Source: Aurelia coerulea (lineage: Eukaryota; Cnidaria; Scyphozoa; Semaeostomeae; Ulmaridae). Taken from it: a stretch of 64,000 bases of DNA. Position 1 is the first letter of the stretch. Each line of letters begins with the position of its first letter. The notes under the pieces are model-generated. The model ran no database searches. It had not been told where the DNA came from and saw only the letters and a program-made list of their open reading frames with translations. Below are positions 11,676 through 22,942 of the stretch, one piece after another. Where the stretch lies: positions 7,230,501 to 7,294,500 of the forward strand of contig CM076958.1 in the NCBI GenBank assembly GCA_039566865.1, read 5' to 3'. Made by a program: the position numbers and the translations under genes.

Positions 11676-11822
11676 ATGAAATGAGTAGTAAGAACCATAG
11701 TTTTGTTTCCACGATGCTTCTGCAGCAGATCCCAAGTAGCTCTTCGTGCAGATGGATCCATGCCACTGGTTGGCTCATCAAGAAATACTACTTCAGGGTC
11801 ACCAATAAGAGCAATAGCACAA
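11676..11822 (-). CDS. ABCA transporter exon: Walker B and H-loop
   Basis: Most downstream of the six exons of an ABCA-type transporter in this window. The acceptor TTTTAG precedes 11822. The first base completes a Ser codon begun in the exon at 12570, giving [31 protein letters not shown] is Walker B plus D-loop, and LTTHFM is the H-loop. The donor is GTAAGT at 11675. ABCA proteins are full-size membrane ABC transporters that move lipids using two ATP-binding domains; this is the first of them by position. Later exons are not seen in 1-11675 and presumably lie beyond the window edge. Confidence 0.93.
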
Positions 11823-12569
11823 CTAAAAGGGGGTTGAAAATACTATAAACTTGTTTTTCATTAGAATTCCAGTAATTCGTTACCTTTCTTGACAAGTAAC
11901 ATCGACCGATAAATAACATTATTAGATGTAACGTGTGAACAATTTTTGCACACCGTAAAAGTCTTCTCGTTCATCCCCCTAGATAATGATTCTCAAATTG
12001 ATTTCGTTGTGGTCGTTGTATTAAACATTTGACCTTATCAGAACGAAAAAAATCAGAAAGACAAATGGTTATTTCAATGTTATGAATTCATGGGACGGAT
12101 TGTTGAAAGTTGCAATCTCAACATCCAGTGGAATTTCAGCGATATCCAACGGACTGATTCAGCTCATACTAAATCTTCAAAAAATCCGTTATGCCCACAT
12201 GTGGTTGTGGGAGTCCAAGAACACAAAAAATCCTAATTCATGCTTTGTTCCCTTCTGACTGTGATAAACCAGCAAAGTTGAGAGCTTGCAATTTTTCAAA
12301 ATGAGAATATGTCAGAGGTGTCGTGGTAAACAAGCCTTGTGAAAATGAAACATCAAGGCATATGGCATATACGAAGATCTGATTATCTGAATAATCTGAA
12401 TTAAACTTTTGATATCCAAGTCTCCTCCAAAGATTTATTGCTCGAAACAGAACATTCTTTGTCTTTAATGGTTAGAAGTTACGTTCTTGAGGCATATTGC
12501 TGAATTTACCTGATATATCTATTGTCAAAGTTAACTCCGTAAAAGTTTCAATAAAACTAAATATTGTAC
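11823..12569 (-). other. ABCA intron
   Basis: Intron of about 0.75 kb between the signature-motif exon and the Walker B exon. No repeat or gene is recognised. Confidence 0.8.
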
Positions 12570-12688
12570 CTCAGTTTTCTTTTCATTCCGCCAGACAGTG
12601 TTGATACTTGTTCATCTCTCTTGTCCAATAGCTGAATATCAGTGAGCATGACGTCAATTTTCTGTTTTTTCTCAACTCCTTTGATGCC
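12570..12688 (-). CDS. ABCA transporter exon: ABC signature motif
   Basis: The acceptor TTACAG precedes 12688. The exon begins GIKGVEKKQKIDVML, passes LLDKRDEQ and ends with the ABC signature STLSGGMKRKL followed by AG of a split Ser codon. The donor GTACAA is at 12569. Its length (119 nt, phase 0 to phase 2) joins exactly to the exons on either side. The LSGGM motif closes the ATP sandwich in trans. The sequence is that of the ABCA1/ABCA3 branch, but the exact orthologue cannot be set from one domain. Confidence 0.93.
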
Positions 12689-13605
12689 CTGTAAGGGAAT
12701 CAATTTAGTTACAGAGCTGATTTGCTGATTTGATCGATCCACCTGATTGGAGTGAACAAAAAAATTTAAATCTTACCAATCTCGTCGTTTCTAGAACCAT
12801 TGTAATGCTGCAGAAGAAATTCCTTGAAAAGTGCGACCTTAAAAGCTGACTTGATTCATATATTCAAAAGAGGGACGACGTAAAGTATCTTGTGACTTGT
12901 GCAGATTCTCCGAGCATGTGAGACTCTTGTCATTTCATAGCTTATCGCAGCAAAGGGATTTGCTCCCTATTCAATTGCTATTGCAATGAAACATTAGTTC
13001 GGAAAATATTCATTCCTTTCAACGAAAAAAACATCACATTATGTGATACTTCCACAGATGGTAAAAGTTTGCAGATTAACTTTATTTCTCTTACGCTGCG
13101 CTGTACACCAATGCTTCATAAGAATGCCACAGTTGCCTAGCCACTTAATGGAAATACTTTAAGCTGCATTTTCAAATATTCATCATTAACTCCACCAAAT
13201 GAAATTCAACATTTTCAGACAAGGATCAGTTGTTTCATGCAGCAAATAATGATGGTTTAGTCGTTTATTACATGAGAGATCCTCAACAAGAAACGCGTTC
13301 TATTGAGCTGTTTCGATTCAATTGAAAATACATTTTTGCAGCTACAAAGTTCATTTTTCCATTCAATGTTTCGAATGAGTTCAAATCTTAAGTCACTAAA
13401 TCTTTGCAAAAACTGTGATATGGTCAAAATTTGTTGCGGTATTACGTCCTTTTGCACTGTCCGACATTAAAATGCATCCTTGATGAATACAAAGAAAATA
13501 GCTTTGCTGATATCATTTTTGAAACAACTGGTAGTTTGTCTAAGTATCCAGGACGACTTTCAACTATCAACATCAATGAAGTAAAAGATCTTTAGAATAA
13601 CCAAC
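12689..13605 (-). other. ABCA intron
   Basis: About 0.9 kb of intron with short meaningless open frames. No transposon signature was recognised. Confidence 0.75.
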
Positions 13606-13796
13606 CTTAAGAGCAAGAAAGAATTCCAAGTGCTCCTTAACAGTCAAGCGATCAAACAACACATTATGTTGCGGACATAACCCAAGACTTTCTCGAATTT
13701 GGTCCATGTCAGTTGAAATACTTTTGTCACCAATATACGCAATGCCATCAGATGGTGGGAACAAGCCAGTTAATATTGACATAGTTGTTGTCTTTC
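13606..13796 (-). CDS. ABCA transporter exon: P-loop end and Q-loop
   Basis: The acceptor TTAG precedes 13796. The first two bases finish a Gly codon whose first base lies 39.5 kb upstream at 53308. The exon then reads [33 protein letters not shown] (Q-loop region) and [14 protein letters not shown]. This is a classic ABCA NBD1 core. The donor is GTTGGT, a weak but legal 5' splice site. Length and phase fit the neighbours. Missense damage is not apparent, so the host gene looks intact here. Confidence 0.94.
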
Positions 13797-14575
13797 CTAA
13801 AGAAGTTCAGTTTAGCTTCATTTTAAAATTCTCAACATGCAAGTTTCAATATCAAATGCATAAAGTACAGTCAACTGCAAATATAAAACAAAAGGTATTA
13901 TCTAGGCACAACGTCCACAATGTTAACAAAGAGGAAAAAGTATGAAACCTGTATGTGGAGAATTCTTTTAAAAGGAGGAGCTCTCTCAGAAGATAGACCA
14001 ATCGATGAGAAAGTACCCCCTGTGTTAAAAAGCCATATTTTCATAATTCAGTATGATTTCAAAGGAAGCGCTTTGTGCAAGAGACCCTAGAATGACAACA
14101 GCGAACACAAGCCCACAGAACCTATTTCAGACAAAAAATTCAAATCCACAGCTAACGCTGAGAAATGGTTTTTTGTCAAAAACAAGTCCCAAGAACAAGA
14201 GCCCACCAAATCCCCTTCAAAGTCAGCATGATTTGAAGAATTTTGAGATCGATACTAACAATCAAAGTTACAGCTATGTTTGAAAATGTGGCCTAAAATG
14301 TGAATTTCAATTTTATTCTGAATTTACTATGAAATGGTGTCCAGTTTATCAGCAAATTAAATACAAAGATTAAGGAGAAATCTGGTTAACACATTCATAC
14401 ACAGAAGAAATCAGCTTAACATGAGACAAATGAGAAAGGATTATTGTCACGCAAGTATTCGCAAGTATGAACTAGCTTGTGAACAAGATCAGTTTAAATA
14501 TAATATCTTCAACCAGCAGAGTATATCAATCAGGCGCAGTCCAAAGATCAGGAACTTAAAATATTGGCAGCTCTG
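13797..14575 (-). other. start of the giant ABCA intron, non-coding
   Basis: Proximal part of the 39.5-kb intron as read from the downstream exon. It holds an inverted match (about 13970-14010) to the stretch near 795-850. Nothing else was recognised. Confidence 0.6.
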
Positions 14576-15089
14576 GCCCCGTTTACACGATACCGTTTTC
14601 ATTTCATATCGGATTGGGGGTGGCAATCCGATACGAAAATTGTTCTGTTTACACGATACCGTTTTCATTTCATATCAGATTGGGGTTCTGTTTACACGAC
14701 ACCGTTTTCATTTCATATCGGATTGGGGGTTGGGTTTACACGGAAACGCTTTGTCTTGCGCTGCGAAGGATTTCCTTTGCTTTAACCAGTTTTAACACCC
14801 ACTGCGCAGTGCGCCAGATGAATAGGAGGCTCGTAGAATTGATAAAGAGGTTCCGTTTTGAGTTGATACCGGATTCGACCGTTTACACGATATCGGATTT
14901 GTTTCATGCCACTTTTAGAGTATTTTCGTTTGAAAACGCAAAAACGGTATGAAGTTATCGGATTGGTGCGTTCTCGTGTAAACAGGAGGCCAATCCGATA
15001 TGGAGTGAAAACGGTCTCGTGTAAACAGAAGGCCAATCCGATATGAACCAATCCGATATGAAATGAAAACGGTATCGTGTAAACGGGGC
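14576..15089. mobile_element. MITE with repeated inverted ends
   Basis: The ends GCCCCGTTTACACGATACCG (14576) and the inverse ending at 15089 are flanked by CTG (14573-14575, 15090-15092), a possible 3-bp duplication. The unit TTACACGATACCGTTTTCAT repeats three times at the left end, and related inverted units occur at the right end. The end sequence resembles the Harbinger element at 54616-57209 (CCCCGTTTACACG), so a PIF/Harbinger origin is likely. The multiplied ends suggest slippage or serial end duplication. Confidence 0.75.
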
Positions 15090-15092
15090 CTG

Positions 15093-15544
15093 TGACGCAG
15101 CTGATTGAACGCTACAAAATGGGATCCAATTGTTGTAAATTCAGCACAATAATAGAAACCATCATTTTTAGGAGCCAATCAGCTGTGAAAAGGTACTTCT
15201 TTAGAAATAGCAGAATTTCTTATTGTTTTGATTTCAAATCGTCCTACTGAGCATCCCAAAATGATGTATCAGCGTTTGCTAAAATTTTTTGGGTGAGTAA
15301 AAAAAATTGATCCAAAACTCTTCTTGTTGCGTGTAGTGCAATTGTACAATGATAAACAAGTAAATAAAGTAAAATATAAGCACTTTGATGCGAATTGAAA
15401 TAAGCACGAAGTTTCGAGCATAAGATAAAAAAAATTGAACGAGTTCACAGCCTTCAGTGTACTACCTATTCATCAGATCCCTTAAGACTGGTTAACACTG
15501 TGTCGGTAACATGCAAACTTGGATAACAAAACTTACTTGGTTAA
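15093..15544. other. intronic spacer
   Basis: Non-coding spacer with no recognisable repeat, ending at the TTAA target of the next element. Confidence 0.4.
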
Positions 15545-16110
15545 CCCTAATCCTACCGGGGGAGGGTTGGGGGTTCGTTTCCACCCCCTGTCGGTTTTTC
15601 GCCGAGCATTCTTTAATGACAAAAGCTATCATCCTCAAACTCTCTGAAAATTACTAATGATCTATAAGCTGCATTTTGACAATTAAATTTTGAACAATAG
15701 GTGTCACGTGACAGGTGACACTGCCATATTTGGAACAAGGTATTGGAAAAATTAATGATTTTGATATTTTTACTCCCAGAATTAGTTCCAAATGTTGACT
15801 ATTGTACTTTAAAAGAATCAGCAAACAAATAGCTTTCTATTGTTATCAATAACAATTGAATTTGCTGACGTCAGGATTCTCAAATGATGATGTCACTCGG
15901 GCCGCCATTTTGGGTCATTTTGGCAAATTTTGAAGTTGTTTCCAAAAGACTTTGTTAAAAAATGCATATAATTGCGTTATGCAATACTTTAAAAGCATTT
16001 TGAGCCAATTATTATCGAATTTTAGCAGAAAAAGACAGTTTTTAGTTGTGACGTCATCAATTTTTGTCATTTTCTTCCAAAATAACAGTATGAAAAACAC
16101 CTCTATGCAT

Positions 16111-16650
16111 CATATTTGAATAGAACCTTTCACGTTAGATGGAACGGGGGGTTCGAATGGAGTTCTCGAGACCATGCCGCGTTAAATTCTTTATTTCAAT
16201 ACTTTTCTGCTATCGCTACATTTTGCAAGATTTCTCTTCTTAAACAAATTGGAACCCGAAGAAAACTTAACTGGACCTACCTGAGCAACCAAGATACGTA
16301 TATTTTGTTCCCATTCTTTCTAAACTTTCTCAGAAATGACGAGGAACCTTCCCAAACTCCAACGACTCTTTGCTCCTTATTATGAACATATTTGAATAGA
16401 ACCTTTCACGGTAGATGGAGTTCGAATGGAGTTTTCGAGACCATGCCGCGTTAAATCCTTTATTTCAATACTTTTCTGCTATCGCTACATTTTGCAAAAT
16501 TTCTCTTCTTAAACAAATTGGAACCCGAAGAAAACTTAACTGGACCTACCTGAGCAACCAAGATACGTATATTTTGTTCCCATTCTTTCTAAACTTTCTC
16601 AGAAATGACGAGGAACCTTCCCAAACTCCAACGACTCTTTGCTCCTTTCA
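16111..16650. repeat. 276-bp tandem duplication in the left arm
   Basis: The unit starting CATATTTGAATAGAACC at 16111 repeats at 16387 with few differences. The second copy continues into arm sequence that the first lacks. Open frames across it are coincidental duplicates, not genes. Confidence 0.85.
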
Positions 16651-17009
16651 CAAAACCGCTGCCAAGGCCCAGCGACCGCCCCAAACCCTATCGGCCATAA
16701 ATTCTGTCCAGAGGTATCCACCCACACGATTTTTAAAATGAAGAATCATTATACATCCATTATGATCCTCTGAAATTTCCACGCTTCTATTTCTCCTCAC
16801 TTTTGTAAAATTCCTCCTTGATTTCAGTCTCTCCTTGTTTTCCAAGTAGGCTCGCGGCCAGAAGCCGGAGAGAGAAAAGTTGGCTTGGAGGAAGTGTTTG
16901 GAAAATCCTTGGAACAGAGACGGGGTGAATAAACGGGGGTCACTATGGCACTCAACGAATTTACTTAACATTTCCCGCCAAATTTAAACTCGTTCTCCCA
17001 GCTATCAGC

Positions 17010-19096
17010 TGTTTATATTGTTTATATCTTATTTTATCCAGATTTAACGAATTGTAAGAAAGTGTTTCTTTTGACTTTCGCTGAGAATGTTGTTTAAGTA
17101 ATGGAGCAGTTGGAGACAGTGGCGAAGTTAGAGGGCATGCTTGTCATGCTCAGCATGACCAAACATTTTCAAAAATAACATTTTTTTCAATCACAAAAAA
17201 TAGGCTTTTCTGCTCGAAAACGCAGTTTCTTATCGCCTAACCAGTTCAAAAATACAACGATTGATCGAATGACCCCCCCTGGTCAATATGGCTTCTGATG
17301 ATATCCCCCGTATTCAGTTCGGCTCAGCAAATGAGATTCGCTACTGAGAGCAAGACGAAAGTCAACAGGGCATCCAATCTGGTCATGTCCTCAATCCTTG
17401 GCACGACCTACCGGAAATCCCCCTATGAATACGGTCATGCCCATAAGGTTGGTACCCTATGTTTCATCATGCCCGACAAAGGAGTCCACTTCTGAGACAA
17501 AAGGAACGAACAAAGCTTGGTCTGCCAAAGCGAGAAGAGCATGACCTCGTCGTTATAATCATCATAACCTAATCCTACAATTTCGATGAATGGTTCGTTT
17601 TGATTGGCTGAATATTTTATTCTGCAAAATCATTGCAAAGATTTTCCACATCAAGGCATGTCAAGTTCTCAGGGCATGAGTGTCGTATACATGGCAACCC
17701 TGTGTCATTTCGTGAGTTTCGCTCTGACAAGAGTGTGTTTAGGCCTAGCCGATTATGCCACAAGTTCAAGCTCAGGGAATTATTGCTGACTGATCGAGAC
17801 CTTGTGTCTCAGTTATTAAGAATGTCCTTTGCTTCGAGGACTGTTGCTGAGCAGAAGCACATCTACCAACAACAGCGACCAATGCGGAAATTGGCTGTGT
17901 GCGAGTGAAGGTATGAAAGGGGCTGTTTTGTTGGCCATGTACATTAGTAGGCCAGGCAGGTGTATCCCAAACATGGACAGAAACAGGCTATACCAACATT
18001 CATGGCATGTTGCAAAACTGGCTAGGTGCACTGGTGCAGTATTATCATAATTTGTTGCTGACTATGAGAACTTTCACATGCCCACCATGGTGAAGGAACT
18101 TTGCTGTTGTCTGTTGATGATTGCAGTATTATCATAAGTGCTGATCAAAGAACCTTTCCAAGAGAATTTTCCTGTTTGTGCAGTATTTTCATAATTTGTT
18201 GCTGACTATGAGAAATTTCACAAGGAACTTTCCTGTTGGTGATTACAGTATCATAATCATAATTTTTTACTTATCAGAACAGCTTCCTCCCTCAACAGCC
18301 AATTTTCTTTTATGGTCAATTGTAATGCAGTTTGATTACCCCCCAGTTTTACTGTTGCCATGAGCTGGTGGGGTTCCTTATGCTTAAAAATGGAAAACTC
18401 AAGCTAAATTTGCCTTGCAACTGTTCAACAAAATTAAATGTGAAAATCTTGACACAAAATGCCTGCCAAATTTATGACAAGCTTAAAATGCCTTTCTTTG
18501 AAATGTCAGACTTAAAACAAGAACACATGAAAACCAAGTCTTCGCCTAACATTTTTTGAAAATATAGAGTTTTCCCTTGTGTGTTCAGGTGCATAAATGT
18601 GAAAATCTTGACACAAAATGCCTGCCAAATTTATGACAAGCTTAAATGCCTCTGAAATGTCAGACTTAAAACAAGAGCATTTGCAAACCAAATCTTGGCC
18701 TGAAATTTTTGAAAATGGGAGTTTTCCCTTGTGTTCAGGTGCATATTTAACCTGTAAAGGGATAGGCGTTGTCCCCATCCTTGTGGAAAAGGGGGCGTTT
18801 CCTGGTTTAAAAAGGGTGTGGCCCAAAGAAAAATTGCCGGGGGCTCCGCCCCCGGACCCCCGCGCTCTTTGCGCCTACGGCGCAGATAGCATGACCAGTC
18901 CTTTTGAGCCAGCTTCGCCCCTGGTTGGAGAATGCCAGTTATGATGATTTCTTGGAGTTTTCTGTTGAATTGAATTTTTTATGGCATACGAGAAAAAGTA
19001 AAAACCAAAAAATATGTTGACTAGCAAAGCTGTTTGAAAAGAGTGTAGTAGTATTTTGGAAGTTTTTGGACTGGCTGCCAATAAGAAACTCAACTC
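17010..19096. other. interior of the TTAA element, non-coding
   Basis: No conserved coding region was recognised. Imperfect repeats with GCAGTATTATCATAATTTG occur at about 18038-18250. A tandem pair lies at 18431-18745. A GC-rich block GGGGGCTCCGCCCCC is at 18839-18853. Confidence 0.5.
18431..18745. repeat. tandem repeat, about 160 bp x 2
   Basis: TGTGAAAATCTTGACACAAA starts one unit near 18439 and another near 18598. The two units remain alike, with small indels, up to TCAGGTGCATA. The origin is unknown. Confidence 0.8.
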
Positions 19097-19233
19097 TCAG
19101 ATCGCCAAAAAATTAAGAAACTCCAGTAGTTGGAAAATGTAACCTAAGAAACTATTTTTTTGACAAAGGGAATCCTTAACATATCTTTACCTTATTTTCA
19201 TTCGTTTCTTATAAGGTGCCGTTTACGTCAAAA

Positions 19234-19316
19234 TTTTTTGTTTGAAAATACTAGGTACTTCATTCGAAATACTTAGTACTTCGTATAAAATACTTGGTAC
19301 TTCACATGAAATACAT
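19234..19316. repeat. short tandem repeat, about 23 bp x 3
   Basis: Three imperfect copies of a unit containing AAATACTTGGTACTTC lie just inside the THAP element. Confidence 0.7.
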
Positions 19317-19323
19317 TGCCACC

Positions 19324-19935
19324 TCAAAAAGTGTCAAGTGGTAAACATACTGTTTGGGTTCTGGCTGACAAATGTGGGGGCGTTCTTACTGCGTACTGCA
19401 GTTGTACTGCTGGTCTTTCACGATGTTGTAATCGTGTCATTTGCCTTGCATCAGACAGTTGATCAAAGAAACATTTAAAAGTTTCTGTATCTCTGACACC
19501 AATGAAAAGCCTGACAACACTTTCCCTAGTTATTTGTGCAAAGTGCATTGGGACCTTTAATTGCCATCGAGGAGCGATGTATTTAAAAACAGTTGCAGTG
19601 CTTTTATGTCTGCTGGGGGAGTGGCAACCTCGCGAATAATGTTTCTTCTCTTTACTTTCACTCTCAGTTAAGAAAACAGAGAAAAGGTGACTATGGAGTG
19701 CAGGCTTTACATCTTTAAAAGGATTGCAACAGATGACGCTGTTGTCAGTAGCAGAGAAGTTGGCATTGTCAAGGACTTTCTAATGATGCACTCCCATTTA
19801 TGTCTTGCTTCTTTATCTTTTGGAAAGCGATGAAACATTAGTTTTTCAACATGACTCCTGATTTCCCAATTAACTGCACATGCTTTCCTATTCAAGCACA
19901 ATGTCACGCATCATTTTTTTCCCATCTTGCCAAAA
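19324..19935 (-). pseudogene. THAP-domain transposase N-terminus, broken
   Basis: On the minus strand, CVTLCLNRKAC is followed by MFHRFPKDKEARHKWECIIR, a strong match in pattern to THAP zinc-finger DNA-binding domains (Cys pair, then FHRFP, then W). A frame change near 19778 leads to DNANFSATDNSVICC, where the normal CxxHF ending is degraded. Downstream the frame reads ITRESVVRLFIGVRDTETF, a motif type common just after the THAP domain in THAP-transposases. No DDE catalytic region follows, so it is dead. Confidence 0.65.
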
Positions 19936-20329
19936 CATCAGCTTACACGAATTTTTTATAAGAAACTAAGAATTTGGGCCTGTCAAAATTATCATATTTT
20001 GAGTGCTCAGAGTTTCTGGAGTTTCTTATGAGTTTCTTAGCGGTTCCATAACAATCTTTTTATATTCAATAACTGTGCTGTGCCCTCGTGAACATTTCAT
20101 AAAAAGGCTTTTTAAGACTAATGTTTTAATGTTTAGACATTACTCAAGTACCTTACGAGTAATATGATACAGGAAACAAGTGAAAGTAAAGTAGAAATAT
20201 GTTAAGGATTTCCATTGTCAAAATATATAGTTTCTTAGCTTATATTTTCCCAATACTGGAAAGTCTTAATTTTTTGGCGATCTAAGAGAGGGAGACTTTG
20301 GGGGGGGGTGTTACAAGCACCCGCAAACC

Positions 20330-20700
20330 CGGACCAAAATTAGCAAAAACCCGACAACCCGGAAGCAAAAAATGCCAAACCTGAGACTGCACTTCTGAAC
20401 AAATTTTCAAATTTTCGTATATAATGTTAGATTATTTCCAACATTTTCGTTTTCACTGACACTCTATGCATCGTTTGAACCATTCGAAAGCTGGTTTTTC
20501 GATCTCAGTTAGCTACAGGGACCGTGTGACTTTGAAAACAAGAAAACAGGAATTTTTGAATGAAATACCCGAAATCCGAGCATAAAAATTGGCCAAACCT
20601 GCAACCCGTGACACATCTCAAAACCCGAAACTCGTACAATTTAAACGTAAACCTGAGGGTTAAATTTGGCCAAACCCATAACCCGTGAAAACCCAAAGCC
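20330..20700. repeat. imperfect AACCCG-rich repeats
   Basis: Several irregular copies of motifs such as CAAACCC, AACCCGAAA and AACCCGTGA are spaced 15-40 bp apart. This is non-coding and of unknown origin. Confidence 0.5.
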
Positions 20701-20915
20701 CCCCTCCTGAGAGCTGAGTTTCCTATGGGCAATTTTTTTATCAAAGAATACGTGTAATATCACAGTTTGTATGAAAAATTTGCAAAAGACACCAAAACCA
20801 TTGCAAACATCGTGAATTCCGGATGAAATATTTTATAAACAATATCTGCTGTCGATAACTTGAGAACGAGGTTATATTTGGCGGGAAATGTGCAGTTAAT
20901 TAGTTGAGTAATATA

Positions 20916-21501
20916 CAGTAGAAACCCGCATAAAAGAACCTAGGTTTTCTTTGTGCAGCCTGAATAGGTTCTTAATTAACTGGCTGCCATTCTAAATTCC
21001 AGCCTGTAAGGTTCTTAAAAAGGTTCTTCTGTACGTACAGGTCTTGCACACATTAACACTATTTTCCCGCTCAAGAATTCTTAAGAACATTTGTGGGTCT
21101 GTTATCTGTAATGACACAGTTAAACCAGCTTTTTTTAACCATGTTAAATTTTAACCAATCAAATGCATTTGACTTGTTGGATTGACCAATTAGAATGCAA
21201 CATACCATAACCTGATTAACTTCAACTGGTTTAACTTGCCAGTTTGAATAGTGTATAAGAATACCTGTTTACAAAAATCCTTTAATCTTTTGTACCAATG
21301 AAGAAGTCTGATCAGAATGTGAATAATCCTGAAGAATCCTAAAAATTCTTGTCATTTTAATAATTTACATGAAAGCTATTATATAAGAACCTTTCCCAGT
21401 TTCAGCCTCGTAGGGGTTCTTATTTAGGGGGTTTAAAAGATTTAATTTCAGCCTCAAGGTTCTTATAAAAACAGGTTCTTTTTTTATGCGGGTTTCTACT
21501 G
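20916..21501. mobile_element. pogo/mariner-type MITE
   Basis: The ends CAGTAGAAACCCGCATAAAA (20916) and the inverted match ending CTACTG (21501) are flanked by TA (20914-20915, 21502-21503). Subterminal GGTTCTTA-type motifs recur in both orientations. There is no transposase frame in its 586 bp. It lies in the right arm of the 6.8-kb TTAA element and explains most of that arm's extra length. Confidence 0.8.
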
Positions 21502-22365
21502 TAGTGACTCCCGTTTGTTTATCCCGTCTCTGTTCCAAGGATTTTCCAATCACTTCCTCCAAGCCAAGTTCTCTGTCACCCGCTTCTGACCGCGAGCCTA
21601 CTTGGAAAACACAGAGAGAGTGAAATCAAGGGTAAATTTTGCAAAAACCAAGTGGGATAGAAGTGTGGAAATTTCAGAGGATCATCATGGATGTATAAAG
21701 ACTCTTCAGTTTGGAAATCGAGTGGGTGGCTACTTCTGGACAGAATTTATGGTCGATAAGGTTTGGGGCGGTCGCTGGGCCCAGGCAGCGGTTTTGTGAA
21801 AGGAGCAAAGAGTCGTTGGAGTTTGGGAAGGTTCCTCGTCATTTCTGAGAAAGTTTAGAAAGAATGGGAACAAAATATACGTATCTTGGTTGCTCAGGTA
21901 GGTCCAGTTCAATTTTCATCGCGTTCCACTTTGTATAAGAAGAGAAATCTTGCAAAATGTAGCGATAACCGAAATATATTGAAATCAAAAATTTCACGCG
22001 GCAAGGTCTCGAAAACTCCATTCGAATCCCCCGTTCGATCTACCGTGAAAGGGTCTATTGGAAATGAAAAATACGCCAAATAAGAATGGAAAAAGTCATT
22101 CAGTTTACTTTTATTCTGTTTTTAGAACAAATAAGCCGGAAACCATATTTTTTGACATTTTCCAGCATTATGACGTCACAGTGACGTAGCCTAATGAGGT
22201 GGCCACGCCCAAAGCTACCAATCGGCTAAGAATAGTTAGGACTACGCCCTTGCCAAGTTTCAATGATTTCCCATTTGTCTACAGCTATTTATAGAGTGGG
22301 TGGAAAACAGACCCCCCCCACCGGCTATGTTAGATAAAAAAAAAGCCAGGTGGGATTAGGGTTAA

Positions 22366-22789
22366 AGTCGGTTATATTGTTTCTCAGTTATGAGCGATTT
22401 TATAAAATGATTCAATCTCAGAATGTCTCAAAACAGGTCTAGAATCCTAGGTCAAATTTGCCAACGTTCAGTATGATGATACCGAACACCAGGGATACCA
22501 GGGCCGTCGAGAGAGCCTACGCCGCTGGGGTTTTTTTTATATACAATCAATTAAAATACAAACTCAAAAAGTACATCTTCTGTGCCAATCATGGCGGGAA
22601 TAGACACTACGTCATCGGAGTTCCCACCATAAAAGGCACTTACAATTCAAAACTTACAATACACTAATAGAAAGAAACAACAAAAAGAAAAAGTAAATTT
22701 CTGTCTCACGCATGATGTCAGGCAATGAAATCAACAATTTAGAATTTGGAGATAAAATTTACAGTTGTCTATCGCCAAACAACAAATGA
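22366..22789. other. spacer before the outer retrotransposon
   Basis: Non-coding. A short open frame at 22458-22667 has no recognisable motif and is not called. It ends at the 13-bp target duplication of the next element. Confidence 0.45.
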
Positions 22790-22802
22790 GAGACAGAATT
22801 TT
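22790..22802. repeat. target-site duplication, left copy
   Basis: GAGACAGAATTTT occurs here and at 46050-46062, exactly after the A-rich tail of the outer non-LTR element. This fixes both ends of a 23-kb nested insertion. Confidence 0.85.
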
Positions 22803-22942
22803 TTTTTCAGTTCTGCGCTGCCACTGTAATGGCCGGACGTCTTTTGCAGAGCTAATCAGAAGAAGCTGCCCTTGGGCAAGCGTTTGATTGTAGGTTGTAT
22901 TAAAATTTTTTAAGGAAATAAAAAGTATTCATATCATTAAAT

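Larger units (their letters stand above)
19097..20290. mobile_element. THAP-type DNA transposon remnant
   Basis: The inverted ends share AGATCGCCAAAAAATTAAGA (near 19101) and the complement ending near 20285. Inverted similarity continues inward for about 90 bp (TAAGAAACTAT, ATCCTTAACATAT). The element encloses a minus-strand THAP-domain reading frame. No clean target duplication was found. At 1.19 kb it is far too short for a complete P-type or THAP-type transposon, so it is an internally deleted copy inside the larger TTAA element. Confidence 0.65.
15545..22361. mobile_element. 6.8-kb TTAA element with long inverted arms
   Basis: The outer ends are CCCTAATCCTACC at 15545 and the inverse GGTGGGATTAGGG ending at 22361. 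Each is flanked by TTAA (15541-15544, 22362-22365). A TTAA target with ends beginning CCCT is piggyBac-like. Inverted similarity continues through most of 16390-17010 against 20850-22080, including the TTGGAACCCGAAG and CACTTCCTCCAAGCCAA stretches. The arms are unequal: the left contains a 276-bp tandem duplication and the right a pogo-like MITE. The interior (17010-20850) has no piggyBac transposase but carries other repeats and a THAP-type transposon remnant. The superfamily assignment is tentative. Confidence 0.65.

Noticed and set aside
16116..16741. Pair of near-identical 89- and 108-aa frames
   Set aside because: They arise from the 276-bp tandem duplication in an inverted arm and have no domain; the inverse copy at 21600-22080 gives unrelated frames.
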